From Clostridia bacterium (GTDB lineage: Bacteria; Bacillota; Clostridia; Peptostreptococcales; Anaerovoracaceae), in NCBI GenBank assembly GCA_910575405.1, contig CAJTER010000008.1, positions 1 to 64,000 of the forward strand: a stretch of 64,000 nt of DNA. The letters are read 5' to 3'. The translations under genes were made by a program, and so were the position numbers. Shown here in pieces: positions 35,615-45,261 of this stretch (within the stretch, counting starts at the first letter, position 1; every line of letters starts with the position of its first letter). The notes under the pieces are model-generated. The model was not told where the DNA came from, did no database searches, and saw only the letters and a list, made by a program, of their open reading frames with translations.

Positions 35615-36388
35615 TTATGCTTTTGTATCCAGGGATGCCGTACCTCTCATCCTCTGGGACGGAAGTACAACCTCCTCCGCTCCTTCTCCGTATACATCCG
35701 CATACAGGAGATAAAAGGCCTTTGCCTTGGCCTGTTTTACTTTACGAGCCATTTCTTCGGAAGCCTCTGAATCTCCTGCTGAGGGTTCTATTTCTTCTGA
35801 TATGGGATCGCCTTCAATCCGCATCTGCTTTTGGAACAATTCATGTTTTGCCTGAATATCCGCCTTTTCCTCTGGTGTCGGAACCCGGTACTCGCCCCTT
35901 TTGATAAATTTTTGGGTGATCCGGTTGATTGCAGCGGCCTTCTGGTGTTCTATCACAATATACTGCAGCTTTTTGTCCGGTGCGATGAGAGGATTATTTT
36001 TAATGCTTTCTACCGCTGCGATGGATGCACTGAGCTTTGACATCTTGAGAAATTTTACATCATCCTCGGAAATGCAGTTTTTTAAATCCTCCTCATAGGC
36101 GATCCGGGCCTTTTCAACTTGTTCTGCCTGACTGTAGCTTTCCGGATCTTTTTCCTTCAGATAAGCCATTTCTTCTGCAGTGGGCGCTTTGCCGCTGGCC
36201 AGCTTTGTTTCAATCAGCTGCAAAGTATGATCTTTTTCCTTGTGTCCTTTATTTTCCAATTTTTCTTCCTGCTCGTCCAGAATTCTTCCTGCCCCATGGT
36301 CGACGGATTCTTTCCTGATATCCCATTGTGCCTGCAGTTCCAGATCTTTTGCGTAAGCGTTTAATGACTGCAGTGTTGAAAGTTCCAT
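35615..36388 (-). CDS. Hypothetical helical cytoplasmic protein
   Basis: 257 residues, highly charged and predicted almost wholly helical, with no signal peptide or membrane segment. It includes KAPTAEEMAYLKEKDPESYSQ around residue 68. I do not recognise a characterised family. GGAGGAGG precedes the ATG, and it is followed by a strong terminator. It lies downstream of the molybdenum-cofactor genes, separated by 155 nt with a small ACCTGC/GCAGGT hairpin. Confidence 0.6.
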   Translation of the reverse strand: MELSTLQSLNAYAKDLELQAQWDIRKESVDHGAGRILDEQEEKLENKGHKEKDHTLQLIETKLASGKAPTAEEMAYLKEKDPESYSQAEQVEKARIAYEEDLKNCISEDDVKFLKMSKLSASIAAVESIKNNPLIAPDKKLQYIVIEHQKAAAINRITQKFIKRGEYRVPTPEEKADIQAKHELFQKQMRIEGDPISEEIEPSAGDSEASEEMARKVKQAKAKAFYLLYADVYGEGAEEVVLPSQRMRGTASLDTKA

Positions 36389-36544
36389 ACTGAATTCCTC
36401 CTCCCATGCTTCGTAAATGCTTCATATATATTATCGGCACAAAAGGGAAAATCTTAATATTGACATTCCTTCACCTGCCTGCTTGTATGCATGCAGGTTC
36501 GTATGCTGAAATGCCCTGCAGCGGCAGCTCCTATGCTCCTGCTT

Positions 36545-36985
36545 TTATGGCTGGCTTATAACTGCAATCTCGTCTCCTGCTTTTACAGTTCCTTCCTTCA
36601 TGACTTTGATAAAGATGCCTTCTCTGGGCATGACGCAGTCGCCGGCCAGCTCGCGGATGGCGCAGCCCTGATGGCATTCTTTTCCGATCTGTGTCACTTC
36701 GCCTTCTGCCTGGCCAATGCGAAGTCTTGTTCCAACAGGCAGTGTGTACAGCTCAATTCCTTCTGTTAAAATATTTTCCGCAAAGTCGCCGCTTTTCAGC
36801 TCAAAGTCCAAAGCCTTTTGAACTTTTTCCACGCTTTCTGCGGCAAGCAAGCTCACTTGTCTATGCCAGTTTCCCGCATGGGCGTCTCCCACAATTCCGT
36901 GATCGATCTTTAAGAAAGCTTCTTCTATTGGGTGTTTTTGTTCTCCCTTCTTTTCACTGATGCATACTGCTTTTACTTTAGCCAT
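36545..36985 (-). CDS. MOSC-domain protein
   Basis: 146 residues from the ATG at 36985 with AAGGAGG 9 nt upstream. MOSC domains (from molybdenum cofactor sulfurase C-terminus) carry sulfur or bind the cofactor; the conserved Cys is in GKECHQGCAI. Its start overlaps the mog 3' end by 8 bp, so it is part of the moa operon. Confidence 0.9.
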   Translation of the reverse strand: MAKVKAVCISEKKGEQKHPIEEAFLKIDHGIVGDAHAGNWHRQVSLLAAESVEKVQKALDFELKSGDFAENILTEGIELYTLPVGTRLRIGQAEGEVTQIGKECHQGCAIRELAGDCVMPREGIFIKVMKEGTVKAGDEIAVISQP

Positions 36986-37496
36986 GATGATGTTCCTCCT
37001 TGTGAATACGGGCGCAGTCGTGAGACTCACCCCTTAAAACGTCGATTCCGTGGCGGATAGGTTTTATGACTGCTGACAGACATTCCCGCGCCGCTTTTTC
37101 GCTTCCCGGCAAGTTGACAATCAGAGTGCCGCCCCGCAGCCCTGCCTCTGCTCTGGAGAGCATCCCCATGGGAGTGATTTTTAAACTTTCCGCCCGCATT
37201 GCCTCCGGTATGCCCCTCACCTGTCTGTCGCAGACTGCATGGGTCGCTTCCGGTGTTACGTCCCGCCTCGCAAAGCCTGTGCCGCCAGTGGTCATAACCA
37301 AACATACATCCAGCTCATCTGCGCATTTTATCAGCTCTGCCTTTATGGTTTCAAAATCATCGGGAATCAGGTTTGTGTACACCACCTGCCAGCCGTTTTC
37401 TTTGAGCAGCTCCTGCACTGCTGGGCCGCTTGTGTCCGTACGCTCACCTTTTGAGCCTTTATCGCTCATAGTAATAACTGCTGCTGTATACTTCAT
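36978..37496 (-). CDS. mog: Molybdopterin adenylyltransferase (MogA/MoaB)
   Basis: 172 residues. Activates molybdopterin by adenylylation before metal insertion. Signature TTGGTGFARRDVTPEA and GIPEAMR, with ITMSDKGSKGERTD at the start. Its ATG overlaps the moaC stop (TAATG). Confidence 0.94.
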   Translation of the reverse strand: MKYTAAVITMSDKGSKGERTDTSGPAVQELLKENGWQVVYTNLIPDDFETIKAELIKCADELDVCLVMTTGGTGFARRDVTPEATHAVCDRQVRGIPEAMRAESLKITPMGMLSRAEAGLRGGTLIVNLPGSEKAARECLSAVIKPIRHGIDVLRGESHDCARIHKEEHHHG

Positions 37497-37984
37497 TATT
37501 TTTCCTCCTTACCCCATATAAAATCGCCGCTTTTGCCTCCGCTCTTGCTCAGCAGATGGATCTCGTCGATAACCATGTCCTTCTGAACGGCTTTGCACAT
37601 ATCATAAACTGTAAGGGCTGCTATGGAAACGGCTGTAAGGGCCTCCATTTCCACTCCCGTAACGCCGCTGCACTTGACCCTGCTTTTGATTTCCACGGCT
37701 AAATCCTCTTCCTTGAGGCAAAAGGTAATATCTGCGCCGTTTATCATAATGGGGTGGCACATGGGAATGATATCCGGGGTTTTCTTTGCTCCCATGATTC
37801 CTGCAATCTGTGCCGTGCCAAGGACATCTCCTTTTTTCAGGCCGCCGCTTTTAATCAGCTCAAAGCATTCCCGGTTTACCAGAACTCTGCCAGTTGCCTC
37901 GGCTATGCGCTGGGTAGTGTCCTTTCCGCCTACATCCACCATTTTTGCCCGGCCTTCTTCATTAAAATGTGAAAAATCTCCCAT
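37496..37984 (-). CDS. moaC: Cyclic pyranopterin monophosphate synthase MoaC
   Basis: 162 residues. Converts the MoaA product to cyclic pyranopterin monophosphate. Conserved [26 protein letters not shown] and [26 protein letters not shown]. Preceded by the structured repeat at 37998-38050, then GGAG. Confidence 0.97.
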   Translation of the reverse strand: MGDFSHFNEEGRAKMVDVGGKDTTQRIAEATGRVLVNRECFELIKSGGLKKGDVLGTAQIAGIMGAKKTPDIIPMCHPIMINGADITFCLKEEDLAVEIKSRVKCSGVTGVEMEALTAVSIAALTVYDMCKAVQKDMVIDEIHLLSKSGGKSGDFIWGKEEK

Positions 37985-37997
37985 AGTTTCTCCTTCC

Positions 37998-38050
37998 GAC
38001 GCGTCTGCCGCGTCATTTCAGATGGATTTGAACGTTTGCCTTCAAATCTT
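37998..38050 (-). repeat. Two-hairpin 5' element, copy 2 (between moaA and moaC)
   Basis: On the minus strand: first stem TTTGAA-GGCAAACG-TTCAAA, then TGACGCG-GCAGA-CGCGTCG, then the moaC ribosome site. Stem pairing is kept relative to the copy at 4232-4284 despite base changes. The element overlaps the moaA stop codon. Confidence 0.7.
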
Positions 38051-39002
38051 ATCCGCCTATCTGATTCATATCTCTGCCTGCCTTGCTGGGACTTTCCGCA
38101 TCCAGCGCTTCCCGCTTTTCAGGCTTGTCCAAAATCGCCCTGCGCAAGGCTTCCTCCATTTCATCCTCCTGCATGCCTTTTAGAGAAATCTCCTGAGCCG
38201 AATGAAGACAGGGCTTTATCTTCCCGTCAGCAGTCAGACGTATTTTGTTGCAGCCTTCACAGAACTCACAACTGACAGGCCGGATGAGACCGACCCTTCC
38301 GGCAGCCTCGGGGAACGCATAAAGCCTCGCCACGCCGTCTTCTCTTCCCAGAGATTCCAGCTCGGGCACCTTTTCAAGCACTGTTTCGCAGCTTACGAAC
38401 TGAGCCTTGTCAAATCCGATTCCCCCGCCAATGGGCATCAGTTCAATAAAGCGGACTTCGATGGGTCTGTTTCTCGTCAGCTCCGCGAACCGGGGGATTT
38501 CGTCATCATTAAAGCCGCCCATGAGAACGCAGTTTATTTTTGTCTCACAAAAGCCTGCCTGCTCCGCTGCCTCAAGCCCTGCCAGAGCGTCCTTCAGCTC
38601 CCCCATTCTCGTAATGTGGCGGTATTTTTCTTCATCCAGTGTGTCGAGGCTGATGTTGAGACGGGAAACACCTGCAGCCTTCAGCTCCTTTGCGAAGCGA
38701 GGAAGCAGCGTGCCGTTGGTGGTCATGCAGACTTCTTCAATTCCCGGTATATGGGAAATGGCTCCGCATAGCTTTACGATGCCCCTCTTTACAAGAGGTT
38801 CCCCGCCTGTGACCCGGATCTTGCGGATACCCAGACGCGCGGCAGCTTTTACCGCCATGATGGTCTCCTCAGCTGTCATCATGTCCTCGTGGGCCTTTTT
38901 TGCAATTCCTTCCTCGGGCATGCAGTACCGGCACCTGAGATTGCAGAGCTCTGTGACAGAAACCCGCATGTAGGTAATATTCCGGTTATAGTTGTCTATC
39001 AT
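38049..39002 (-). CDS. moaA: GTP 3',8-cyclase MoaA
   Basis: 317 residues, radical SAM enzyme for the first step of molybdenum cofactor synthesis. N-terminal cluster CNLRCRYC (CX3CX2C), C-terminal cluster CEFCEGC plus a Cys 13 residues later (IKPC), and the C-terminal Gly-Gly needed for activity (NQIGG). It starts 3 nt after the stop of the surface-protein gene upstream. Confidence 0.97.
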   Translation of the reverse strand: MIDNYNRNITYMRVSVTELCNLRCRYCMPEEGIAKKAHEDMMTAEETIMAVKAAARLGIRKIRVTGGEPLVKRGIVKLCGAISHIPGIEEVCMTTNGTLLPRFAKELKAAGVSRLNISLDTLDEEKYRHITRMGELKDALAGLEAAEQAGFCETKINCVLMGGFNDDEIPRFAELTRNRPIEVRFIELMPIGGGIGFDKAQFVSCETVLEKVPELESLGREDGVARLYAFPEAAGRVGLIRPVSCEFCEGCNKIRLTADGKIKPCLHSAQEISLKGMQEDEMEEALRRAILDKPEKREALDAESPSKAGRDMNQIGG

Positions 39003-39005
39003 AAA

Positions 39006-40946
39006 TTAATGTTCCTTTCTGCTTCTTAGTGCTGCTTTTATTTTTGACTCTTTCAGCCCGCGTATTCCCATAATAATCGCGCATACAGCCAGAACGGCTG
39101 CCAGATAAAGGACATATACCGGATCGGTTTCTTTCCGTATATCATTGCTGAAGGATGCCGGGTTTTGGCTTTCTTTCATCATATAGCTGAGCGGATTTTG
39201 GTATTCCTCCTTTTGCTTTTGAGACTTCTTTAACTGGTTCTCTTTATTGTCCGCGCGTTTGTCCTTTTTCTGCGCCATGAGGGCTTTCATCCGTTCACCT
39301 CTGGCCTCAGCTTTTTCCGCCTCTGTTGCCGCGCTTCCTGCTACCACAAAAGCAGAGAGTATCTTTTGCCGAAAAGTTTGTGTGCCATTGGCGCGAACGG
39401 AATCGAGTTTTTGAAGCTTCCCGTCTTCCCTGACCTGATAAACGGCGCTGCTCTTCCTGCTTATGGAATCATCAATAGGAACCTGAATCTCTACACGTTT
39501 TTCCGGCTGTATTCTCTTATCTCCCTGATAAAATCCTATGCGGTAAAAAACAGCTGCGGTTTCCTGCTTTGAAAGATTTTTTTCTGCAGCTTTGTAGTCC
39601 GGTGTTTCTCTGCCCATGCGCCTTACAAAAAGCTTTGCCTGTTCCGGCAGCGCACCGGATGGGGCGATAACATAGATTCCCGTTATTTTATCATAAAACA
39701 CCATTTGCTCTTCCTGAACCAGAGATACCTTTACTTCTGTCATGGCATATTGCAGAGTTTTGACTTGGCGGTTAATTTCGTCCTGGGGGGTGAATTTATC
39801 CATCTTTTCTGCTGCTTCAATTTCTTCGCCCAGATTTTCTACCTCGATCCGTCCATACTGTCCCACTTCGATGCCTACATTTTCTGAGGCTTTTTCATAA
39901 AGCGCTTTTGCCTCCTTTAGCAGGGCCTGCAATTTGGAAATATCCGCTGGCTGGGGTTTATCGCTTTTGGCCTTTTGCAGCATATCGTTTAACTGACGGA
40001 TCATGGATTCCATCTGTCTGTCCGCCTCGGGCTGCAGCTCCCTTTTTACCTCCTGCTCCGCTTCCTTTCCAAGCTGCGTGAGCAACTCCTTCAGCTGCCG
40101 GATATTCTCGCGTTTGTATTTCCCCTGTCTGAAATCCCGCTCCGAGACAGAGCCTAAAAATTGCTCTGCCCGCTCAGCCGCTTTTTCCCACTTTCCCAGA
40201 TCCGCATAAGTCCGCAGGGAAAACCGCATGGGAACCCGGTTTACATCAAAGCCTTTTCCGTCGGCCCGCTTTGACCAGCTTGAAATAAACTCATATTCCC
40301 GGTTTTTCTGCTCCCTGTAGAGCTGCTGCTCCTGCCGGCTCAGGCCTTCTGCTGTTTCCTGAATATAGCCGGAAATATATCCTTTTTCGTTTTCAGCCAG
40401 CACCAGAGTAATCCCATTATTGGCCTGCATGCCTCTGAGAAATCCAAATTCATACTGGCAGCCTGCTTCCAGCTCAAAGCCTTCGATTTTAAAGCTCCAG
40501 CAGTTTCCGCTGCCCGAGGGGTCTACTTCCAGATTTCTTGTGGGGACCGGATTGACATAGCCTGTAAACCCGGAGATCCTCTGTCCGTTTTTATAGGCAA
40601 ACAGATAAATCCTGCCAGCGCCCACCTTGCCGCTTCCCGGGCTTGGATTTCGATCCGTCATGGCATAAAAGGTATAGCTGCTTCCATCTGATTTTTTTGC
40701 TTCCAGATAGTCCACGCCGTTTTGCACGCCGCTGTAGGAAAGACTCGCTCCGCTGTTATTAAAGGGGCTGCTGAGCCAGTGGATCCCTTTTCCCGTATCC
40801 ACCAGGTAACCACGCGGAGTAAAGGGGTTCTGTCCCTTGCCTTTTGCGCCGAATTCCCAGGTCGCCCCATAGGCGCTTTCAAAAGATATGGAAAAAAACA
40901 AAGTTATGATTAAAATTATTCCTGCAACTTTGGAAAAGGTTCGCAT
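39006..40946 (-). CDS. Cell-surface protein, signal peptide plus C-terminal anchor
   Basis: 646 residues from the ATG at 40946 (GGAGG 5 nt upstream). Signal peptide cleaved near AYG-A at 27/28; a Gly/Ser-rich globular N-terminal domain (30-230); a coiled-coil region (about 230-420) rich in Gln, Lys and Glu; a beta domain; and a C-terminal membrane helix before a basic tail. It should display a domain outside the cell. I do not recognise the family. Transcriptionally coupled to moaA. Confidence 0.75.
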   Translation of the reverse strand: MRTFSKVAGIILIITLFFSISFESAYGATWEFGAKGKGQNPFTPRGYLVDTGKGIHWLSSPFNNSGASLSYSGVQNGVDYLEAKKSDGSSYTFYAMTDRNPSPGSGKVGAGRIYLFAYKNGQRISGFTGYVNPVPTRNLEVDPSGSGNCWSFKIEGFELEAGCQYEFGFLRGMQANNGITLVLAENEKGYISGYIQETAEGLSRQEQQLYREQKNREYEFISSWSKRADGKGFDVNRVPMRFSLRTYADLGKWEKAAERAEQFLGSVSERDFRQGKYKRENIRQLKELLTQLGKEAEQEVKRELQPEADRQMESMIRQLNDMLQKAKSDKPQPADISKLQALLKEAKALYEKASENVGIEVGQYGRIEVENLGEEIEAAEKMDKFTPQDEINRQVKTLQYAMTEVKVSLVQEEQMVFYDKITGIYVIAPSGALPEQAKLFVRRMGRETPDYKAAEKNLSKQETAAVFYRIGFYQGDKRIQPEKRVEIQVPIDDSISRKSSAVYQVREDGKLQKLDSVRANGTQTFRQKILSAFVVAGSAATEAEKAEARGERMKALMAQKKDKRADNKENQLKKSQKQKEEYQNPLSYMMKESQNPASFSNDIRKETDPVYVLYLAAVLAVCAIIMGIRGLKESKIKAALRSRKEH

Positions 40947-40996
40947 TTTTTCCTCCACGTATGGTATGATAGTCAAAAATAAAGGAGTTCTATATA

Positions 40997-41701
40997 ATGA
41001 AATACAAAAAATTTGCTTCAATTGCAATCTTCGCATCTGTTTTCTGTACCCTGCTTCTCACCTCGCCTGCCTCTTTTGCCGGGAGCGGCACCCCGGGCAG
41101 CGGCAGCGGTCAGAACCGGGATGTACCCCTGACACTGGAAAGCAGCTCCGTATCCGATGGACAGGCTGATATCCCGGTCAATGAAACGATACAGCTTAAT
41201 TTTAACAAAAATATTTGTAATATAACAGTCCTTGCCGCCAATAAAAAATGTTTTCATCTTACAGATGAAGCGGGAAGCCCGGTTGCCATCCGCCTCCTGT
41301 TTCCCGACGATCAGGTTCAGCGGAAGTACCGCAGACAGGCTTTCATTCAGCCCGTTTCTGAGCTAGATGAAAATACCCGTTACAAAATCACGGTTGATCG
41401 GACCCTGACAGCAAAAAATGGGACGCCCATTGACAATGCCTATATCATCACCTTTACCACAGGAAGCGGGAAGGCAAACAGGGAAAACGCCGTTTTAAAG
41501 GAGCTTGGCAGCAGCATTGTCGCCTATGAGACTGCCTATAGCGAAACTCCCGATTCGGTTCCCGTCAATCGCTCCGGCCTCGATGCGCCGGCAGAGGAGA
41601 AAGCGATGGACACCGGTGCTACCGCAAAGATCGGCGCCTGCGTTCTCCTTCTAGTTGTCATTCTTTTTACAATCTTCCTTATGAAACGCAGAACAAAATG
41701 A
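40997..41701 (+). CDS. Ig-like (SbsA/Big_5) surface protein
   Basis: 234 residues: signal peptide to about 28, a Gly/Ser linker, one SbsA-type Ig-like domain (about 45-165, NETIQLNFNKNI to ITFTTGS), a linker, and a C-terminal membrane helix with RRTK tail. AAGGAG precedes the ATG. Divergent from the 646-residue surface gene across a 50-bp gap and convergent with the transglutaminase-like gene, whose 3' end it overlaps by 23 bp. Confidence 0.75.
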   Translation: MKYKKFASIAIFASVFCTLLLTSPASFAGSGTPGSGSGQNRDVPLTLESSSVSDGQADIPVNETIQLNFNKNICNITVLAANKKCFHLTDEAGSPVAIRLLFPDDQVQRKYRRQAFIQPVSELDENTRYKITVDRTLTAKNGTPIDNAYIITFTTGSGKANRENAVLKELGSSIVAYETAYSETPDSVPVNRSGLDAPAEEKAMDTGATAKIGACVLLLVVILFTIFLMKRRTK

Positions 41702-44093
41702 ACTTCATGAGGAATTTTCTGCCCTTGCTCTGGCGGCGGTAAATATAGCGGCTCACGTTCAGCGCATAATGGGCCAGCTCTTTGTGCTCGACTTTTGTAA
41801 GGCTTTCATGACCAAAGCGGACTTTTCCAACCAGGTTCAGGAACTGGCGGAACGAAACCCCTGTCTCCCGGTCGTAAGCCTCGGAAACTTCCTTCAGCTT
41901 ATCATATGGATCTGCTGGGAGGGAATGTCCGTCAAAGGCCATGAGCCTGCTTACATACCGATAGAGGACAAAGACCTGTTCATCTGTATAAACCCTGCCA
42001 AAGGAAGCTGTCAGCCTCCTAATCCGGTATCTGCCCGCTGCCTCATAAAGCGCTGCCAGCAGGATTACTGCCGGAATCAGCAGCCACCAGACTGCCACTG
42101 GCTTTTCTTCTCTCTTTTCGCTTTGCGGCTCATTTTCCTCCGGAGCTTCATCCTGATACGTCTTTGAGCTTTCTTCCTCTACCTGCTCATCTTCCTGCTG
42201 TCCCACAGTCTCCTGCTTTTGCATCTCAAAGAATCCCGGTATCACCTCCACTGGAAACCATCCCAGCTCATCAATATAAAGCTCCACCCAGCTGTGGGAA
42301 AGGGAATCCGGCACATCCACGGATACGTTACTCTGGCCCGTATAAAGGCTCACATAGTCTGGTGACAGATAATAGCCCTCCGCATATCTTGCTGGTATTC
42401 CAGCCTTGCGGAACATGAGGGCTGCTGCTGTTGCAAAATGCATATCGTTTCCACGGCGGCTTTTGTTCATAAAATAGCGGAGCTCATCCTGGCCCTTTGG
42501 CGCTTTATCCTGCTGAATATCATATTCGAATTCCTTCAGGAAGTTATCTCTAATGTAAAACAACGTCTCGCTGATACTCTTTCCAATACATTTATCAATA
42601 CCGCTGGTGCCTAAGGCATCGGAATCCTCATCTGACACATAGAGATACGTGTCATAGACAAACCGTCTGTAAACAGCCTCTGCATCTGCGTAAGCCTGCC
42701 AGCTGCTGCTTTCTTTCACTTCGCTGAGCCACAGGGCAATCTCATTTTCATCATAATCTGTAAGCCTTGGGAAAAAGGACTTAAACGTATAATCCCGCTC
42801 TCCGGAAAATCCCCTTGCAAATACGCCCCAGTCCTTGCGGTAATCCGCCTTATCCGGCGCTGTATCTCCGGTCATGGCAGATTCATAAGGCAGATACAAA
42901 TACTTGCTGTTCCCATTGACATTTTTTACAGTAACCGATGCGAAATCATAATCCTTTGACATGCGGTAAAGGCGATCCTGCTGCATCCAGGGATAAAACT
43001 CCTTTTTTGCCAGCCACTCGGTTATACCCGTATATTCTCCTGAATAGGTTCCCTCCGCAGCTTCCTCCCATTTGCCTTTTTCAAAGCTTCCGCCTGCAAA
43101 GCTCCTCAGGTACATGGGCTGCGACACCTCCATCTTCAAGGTAAGAACTGGGCTTTCCGTATAAGACAGTGGCTGTGTCTTTGTCAGATCTCCTCGCTTC
43201 AGCCCATCGATCTCCGCGCCTCCCAACTTTTCATAACGGACATGTTCTTCTGCTGCGATAATGGCGTCTCTGGCCTCGTCGATGGTTTCAGGCGGCCGGT
43301 AACCAGCGCCGGAGGAAATGACCACATATGCCAGGGTGAATACCAGAGCAATGCCCAAAAACACGTATGGCAGCGGGGAATGTTCTTTATTCTGTATATA
43401 AATGGGCCGTTTTTTCTTCCTGCTTTCCGGTTTTGCTACGGCAGATAATACAAGCAACCCTGCCCAGGCAAGAAGGAGCAAAGCCAGCAGCCATATGGAA
43501 GGTCTTGCCTTCAGGCACAGTCCCAAAAGAACGGGAACAGCCGTCAGTGTAAACCCAAGCAAAGGTTCCTTGTAATAGACGCTGTGGACAATTGCCATGG
43601 ATACCAGCAGCATAATGGGAATTAGCGCTACAAAGACATTCCGGGTCCAGTCCACCGTATCCCCCGTTACCTGAAAGGGGATCAGTCCTGCACCCATCTG
43701 ATCATTGAGAACTTCCACGATAATGTTTCCCATGACCAGAATCCCATTCCACACAGGCTTGTAGGCCAGCAAAAACAGGATGGCCGTTAAAAGGAACACA
43801 TAAAAAACCAAGAACCGCCCCAGAAATGGATTCCAGCACAGCAAATACAGTCCTATGGGAAGTCCTGTAATAAGGCATACGCTGACTACCGGATCAACTG
43901 GATTGGGAAACATGGAAAAATACGTATACCAGCATGCTACGGACAGAGCAATGACTAAAAGTAGCTCAAAGGCAATTCTCCTGTGGGAACCCGCTTCGTT
44001 TTCCTCTATAATCTGCACCAGTTCCATGCCATCCGCCTGGACAATCCTCTTTGTTTTTATCCGCTCTATGTACTTGTTACCCTGTATTTTCAT
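41679..44093 (-). CDS. Transglutaminase-like membrane protein lacking catalytic Cys
   Basis: 804 residues from the ATG at 44093, 4 nt after the DUF58 stop. About six N-terminal membrane helices, an external transglutaminase-core domain (about 480-625), one membrane helix near 680 and a cytoplasmic DUF4129-like tail. In the core the usual GYCxHFA reads GNDMHFA (Asp 550 for Cys), His 600 is kept in SHSWVELY, and the third residue is Glu in VEVIPG. It is therefore unlikely to act as a standard thiol enzyme. It ends the MoxR-DUF58-Tgl trio. Confidence 0.85.
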   Translation of the reverse strand: MKIQGNKYIERIKTKRIVQADGMELVQIIEENEAGSHRRIAFELLLVIALSVACWYTYFSMFPNPVDPVVSVCLITGLPIGLYLLCWNPFLGRFLVFYVFLLTAILFLLAYKPVWNGILVMGNIIVEVLNDQMGAGLIPFQVTGDTVDWTRNVFVALIPIMLLVSMAIVHSVYYKEPLLGFTLTAVPVLLGLCLKARPSIWLLALLLLAWAGLLVLSAVAKPESRKKKRPIYIQNKEHSPLPYVFLGIALVFTLAYVVISSGAGYRPPETIDEARDAIIAAEEHVRYEKLGGAEIDGLKRGDLTKTQPLSYTESPVLTLKMEVSQPMYLRSFAGGSFEKGKWEEAAEGTYSGEYTGITEWLAKKEFYPWMQQDRLYRMSKDYDFASVTVKNVNGNSKYLYLPYESAMTGDTAPDKADYRKDWGVFARGFSGERDYTFKSFFPRLTDYDENEIALWLSEVKESSSWQAYADAEAVYRRFVYDTYLYVSDEDSDALGTSGIDKCIGKSISETLFYIRDNFLKEFEYDIQQDKAPKGQDELRYFMNKSRRGNDMHFATAAALMFRKAGIPARYAEGYYLSPDYVSLYTGQSNVSVDVPDSLSHSWVELYIDELGWFPVEVIPGFFEMQKQETVGQQEDEQVEEESSKTYQDEAPEENEPQSEKREEKPVAVWWLLIPAVILLAALYEAAGRYRIRRLTASFGRVYTDEQVFVLYRYVSRLMAFDGHSLPADPYDKLKEVSEAYDRETGVSFRQFLNLVGKVRFGHESLTKVEHKELAHYALNVSRYIYRRQSKGRKFLMKFILFCVS

Positions 44094-44097
44094 AATG

Positions 44098-45261
44098 CTA
44101 TACCATAATTTCAAGGCCGCCTTCTTCCGCCTGTTTTACTGATACAAAGAGGATCCTGTCGTCATCCTGCATGGTCTTCCCGTCTTCCATCTGTTCTTCA
44201 TCATCGTATACATAGATGGTTCGCATTGGCTGGAGAACTTCCATTTCCGCAATTCGATCCGCATCCGGCCGCTCCGCTACATAGACCAGTGTACTTCTGC
44301 TGTTGTAGTAGCCGCTGGCGGCATAATAGTCCAGAGCCGCGCCCTTCTCCGGGCAAGCGCAGGAGGACAAAAAACGAGCGGCAGCAATATCCAAATCTTC
44401 AAGGGTATCCAGCTCCCTGACACAAAACTCCTCTGCCCCTGCGTCATACCATGCAAAACTGTGATTAATACCGCTTTCCAGCAGCATCCTGGATAATGAA
44501 AAAAACAGTTCCAGAACTGCATCGGCTGTATCTTCCTTATCAAAATGCAGCTCTGCCAGAAGGAACAGGGAATAGTTCAGCGGAAGGCTGAAATCCCGCA
44601 CCAGGGTTTTGTCGATTTTGGAAGAAAGTTTCCAGTGGATCTTCCGTATTTCGTCGCCCTCGGTGTATTCCCGCAGAGCAAAGATTTCACTCACATCCTG
44701 CCCGGGCCGCTCCGGAGAGTAACGGTTTCCCTCTCCCGTTGTTTCCACAGGTTTTTCCATATGAACCGCCATCTCCCGCATATCCGGGTAAATGAGCAGA
44801 GCTTGCGCCGGCAAGTCCTTCTTTTTCAGAGCAAACAATCCGAATGCATCGTAGAGTCGGATTGTTTCTGTGGAAAGAACTAAAGAGCCCGCTTTGCTTC
44901 CCCGAATCGCCAGTTTTGCCGTAACGGATGTTTTGCTGCCTACTGTGGCGTGAACCTGCCGGAAAGCCTTCGCGCCGGTCATGAGATTTTCCATCTGCAC
45001 GACAAAAACGATCCTTGCCAGGGGAAGAGAACCGGTATTTTCAAAGGTATAAGAAATTGCAGCAGCATCCTTTACCGCTGTATCAGGTGCATTCAGACGA
45101 ATATTCAGACCTCCCCGCGAAAGGAGCATGAGCCCCATGGAAATCAGCGGCAACAGGACGGTCAGCACCAGCAGCGTCAAGGTATAATAGGTGTTGGTAA
45201 AAATGTAAAGAAGAACTGCTCCGGCCAGCATCAGCCCATAAAACACTCTGTTTTGCAGCAT
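44098..45261 (-). CDS. DUF58 membrane protein
   Basis: 387 residues with two N-terminal membrane helices and the DUF58 core motif DVSEIFALREYTEGDEIRKIHWKLSSK (in parts, near 190-215). DUF58 proteins associate with MoxR ATPases as membrane-linked chaperone-like complexes. The start overlaps the MoxR stop (TAATG). Confidence 0.88.
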   Translation of the reverse strand: MLQNRVFYGLMLAGAVLLYIFTNTYYTLTLLVLTVLLPLISMGLMLLSRGGLNIRLNAPDTAVKDAAAISYTFENTGSLPLARIVFVVQMENLMTGAKAFRQVHATVGSKTSVTAKLAIRGSKAGSLVLSTETIRLYDAFGLFALKKKDLPAQALLIYPDMREMAVHMEKPVETTGEGNRYSPERPGQDVSEIFALREYTEGDEIRKIHWKLSSKIDKTLVRDFSLPLNYSLFLLAELHFDKEDTADAVLELFFSLSRMLLESGINHSFAWYDAGAEEFCVRELDTLEDLDIAAARFLSSCACPEKGAALDYYAASGYYNSRSTLVYVAERPDADRIAEMEVLQPMRTIYVYDDEEQMEDGKTMQDDDRILFVSVKQAEEGGLEIMV

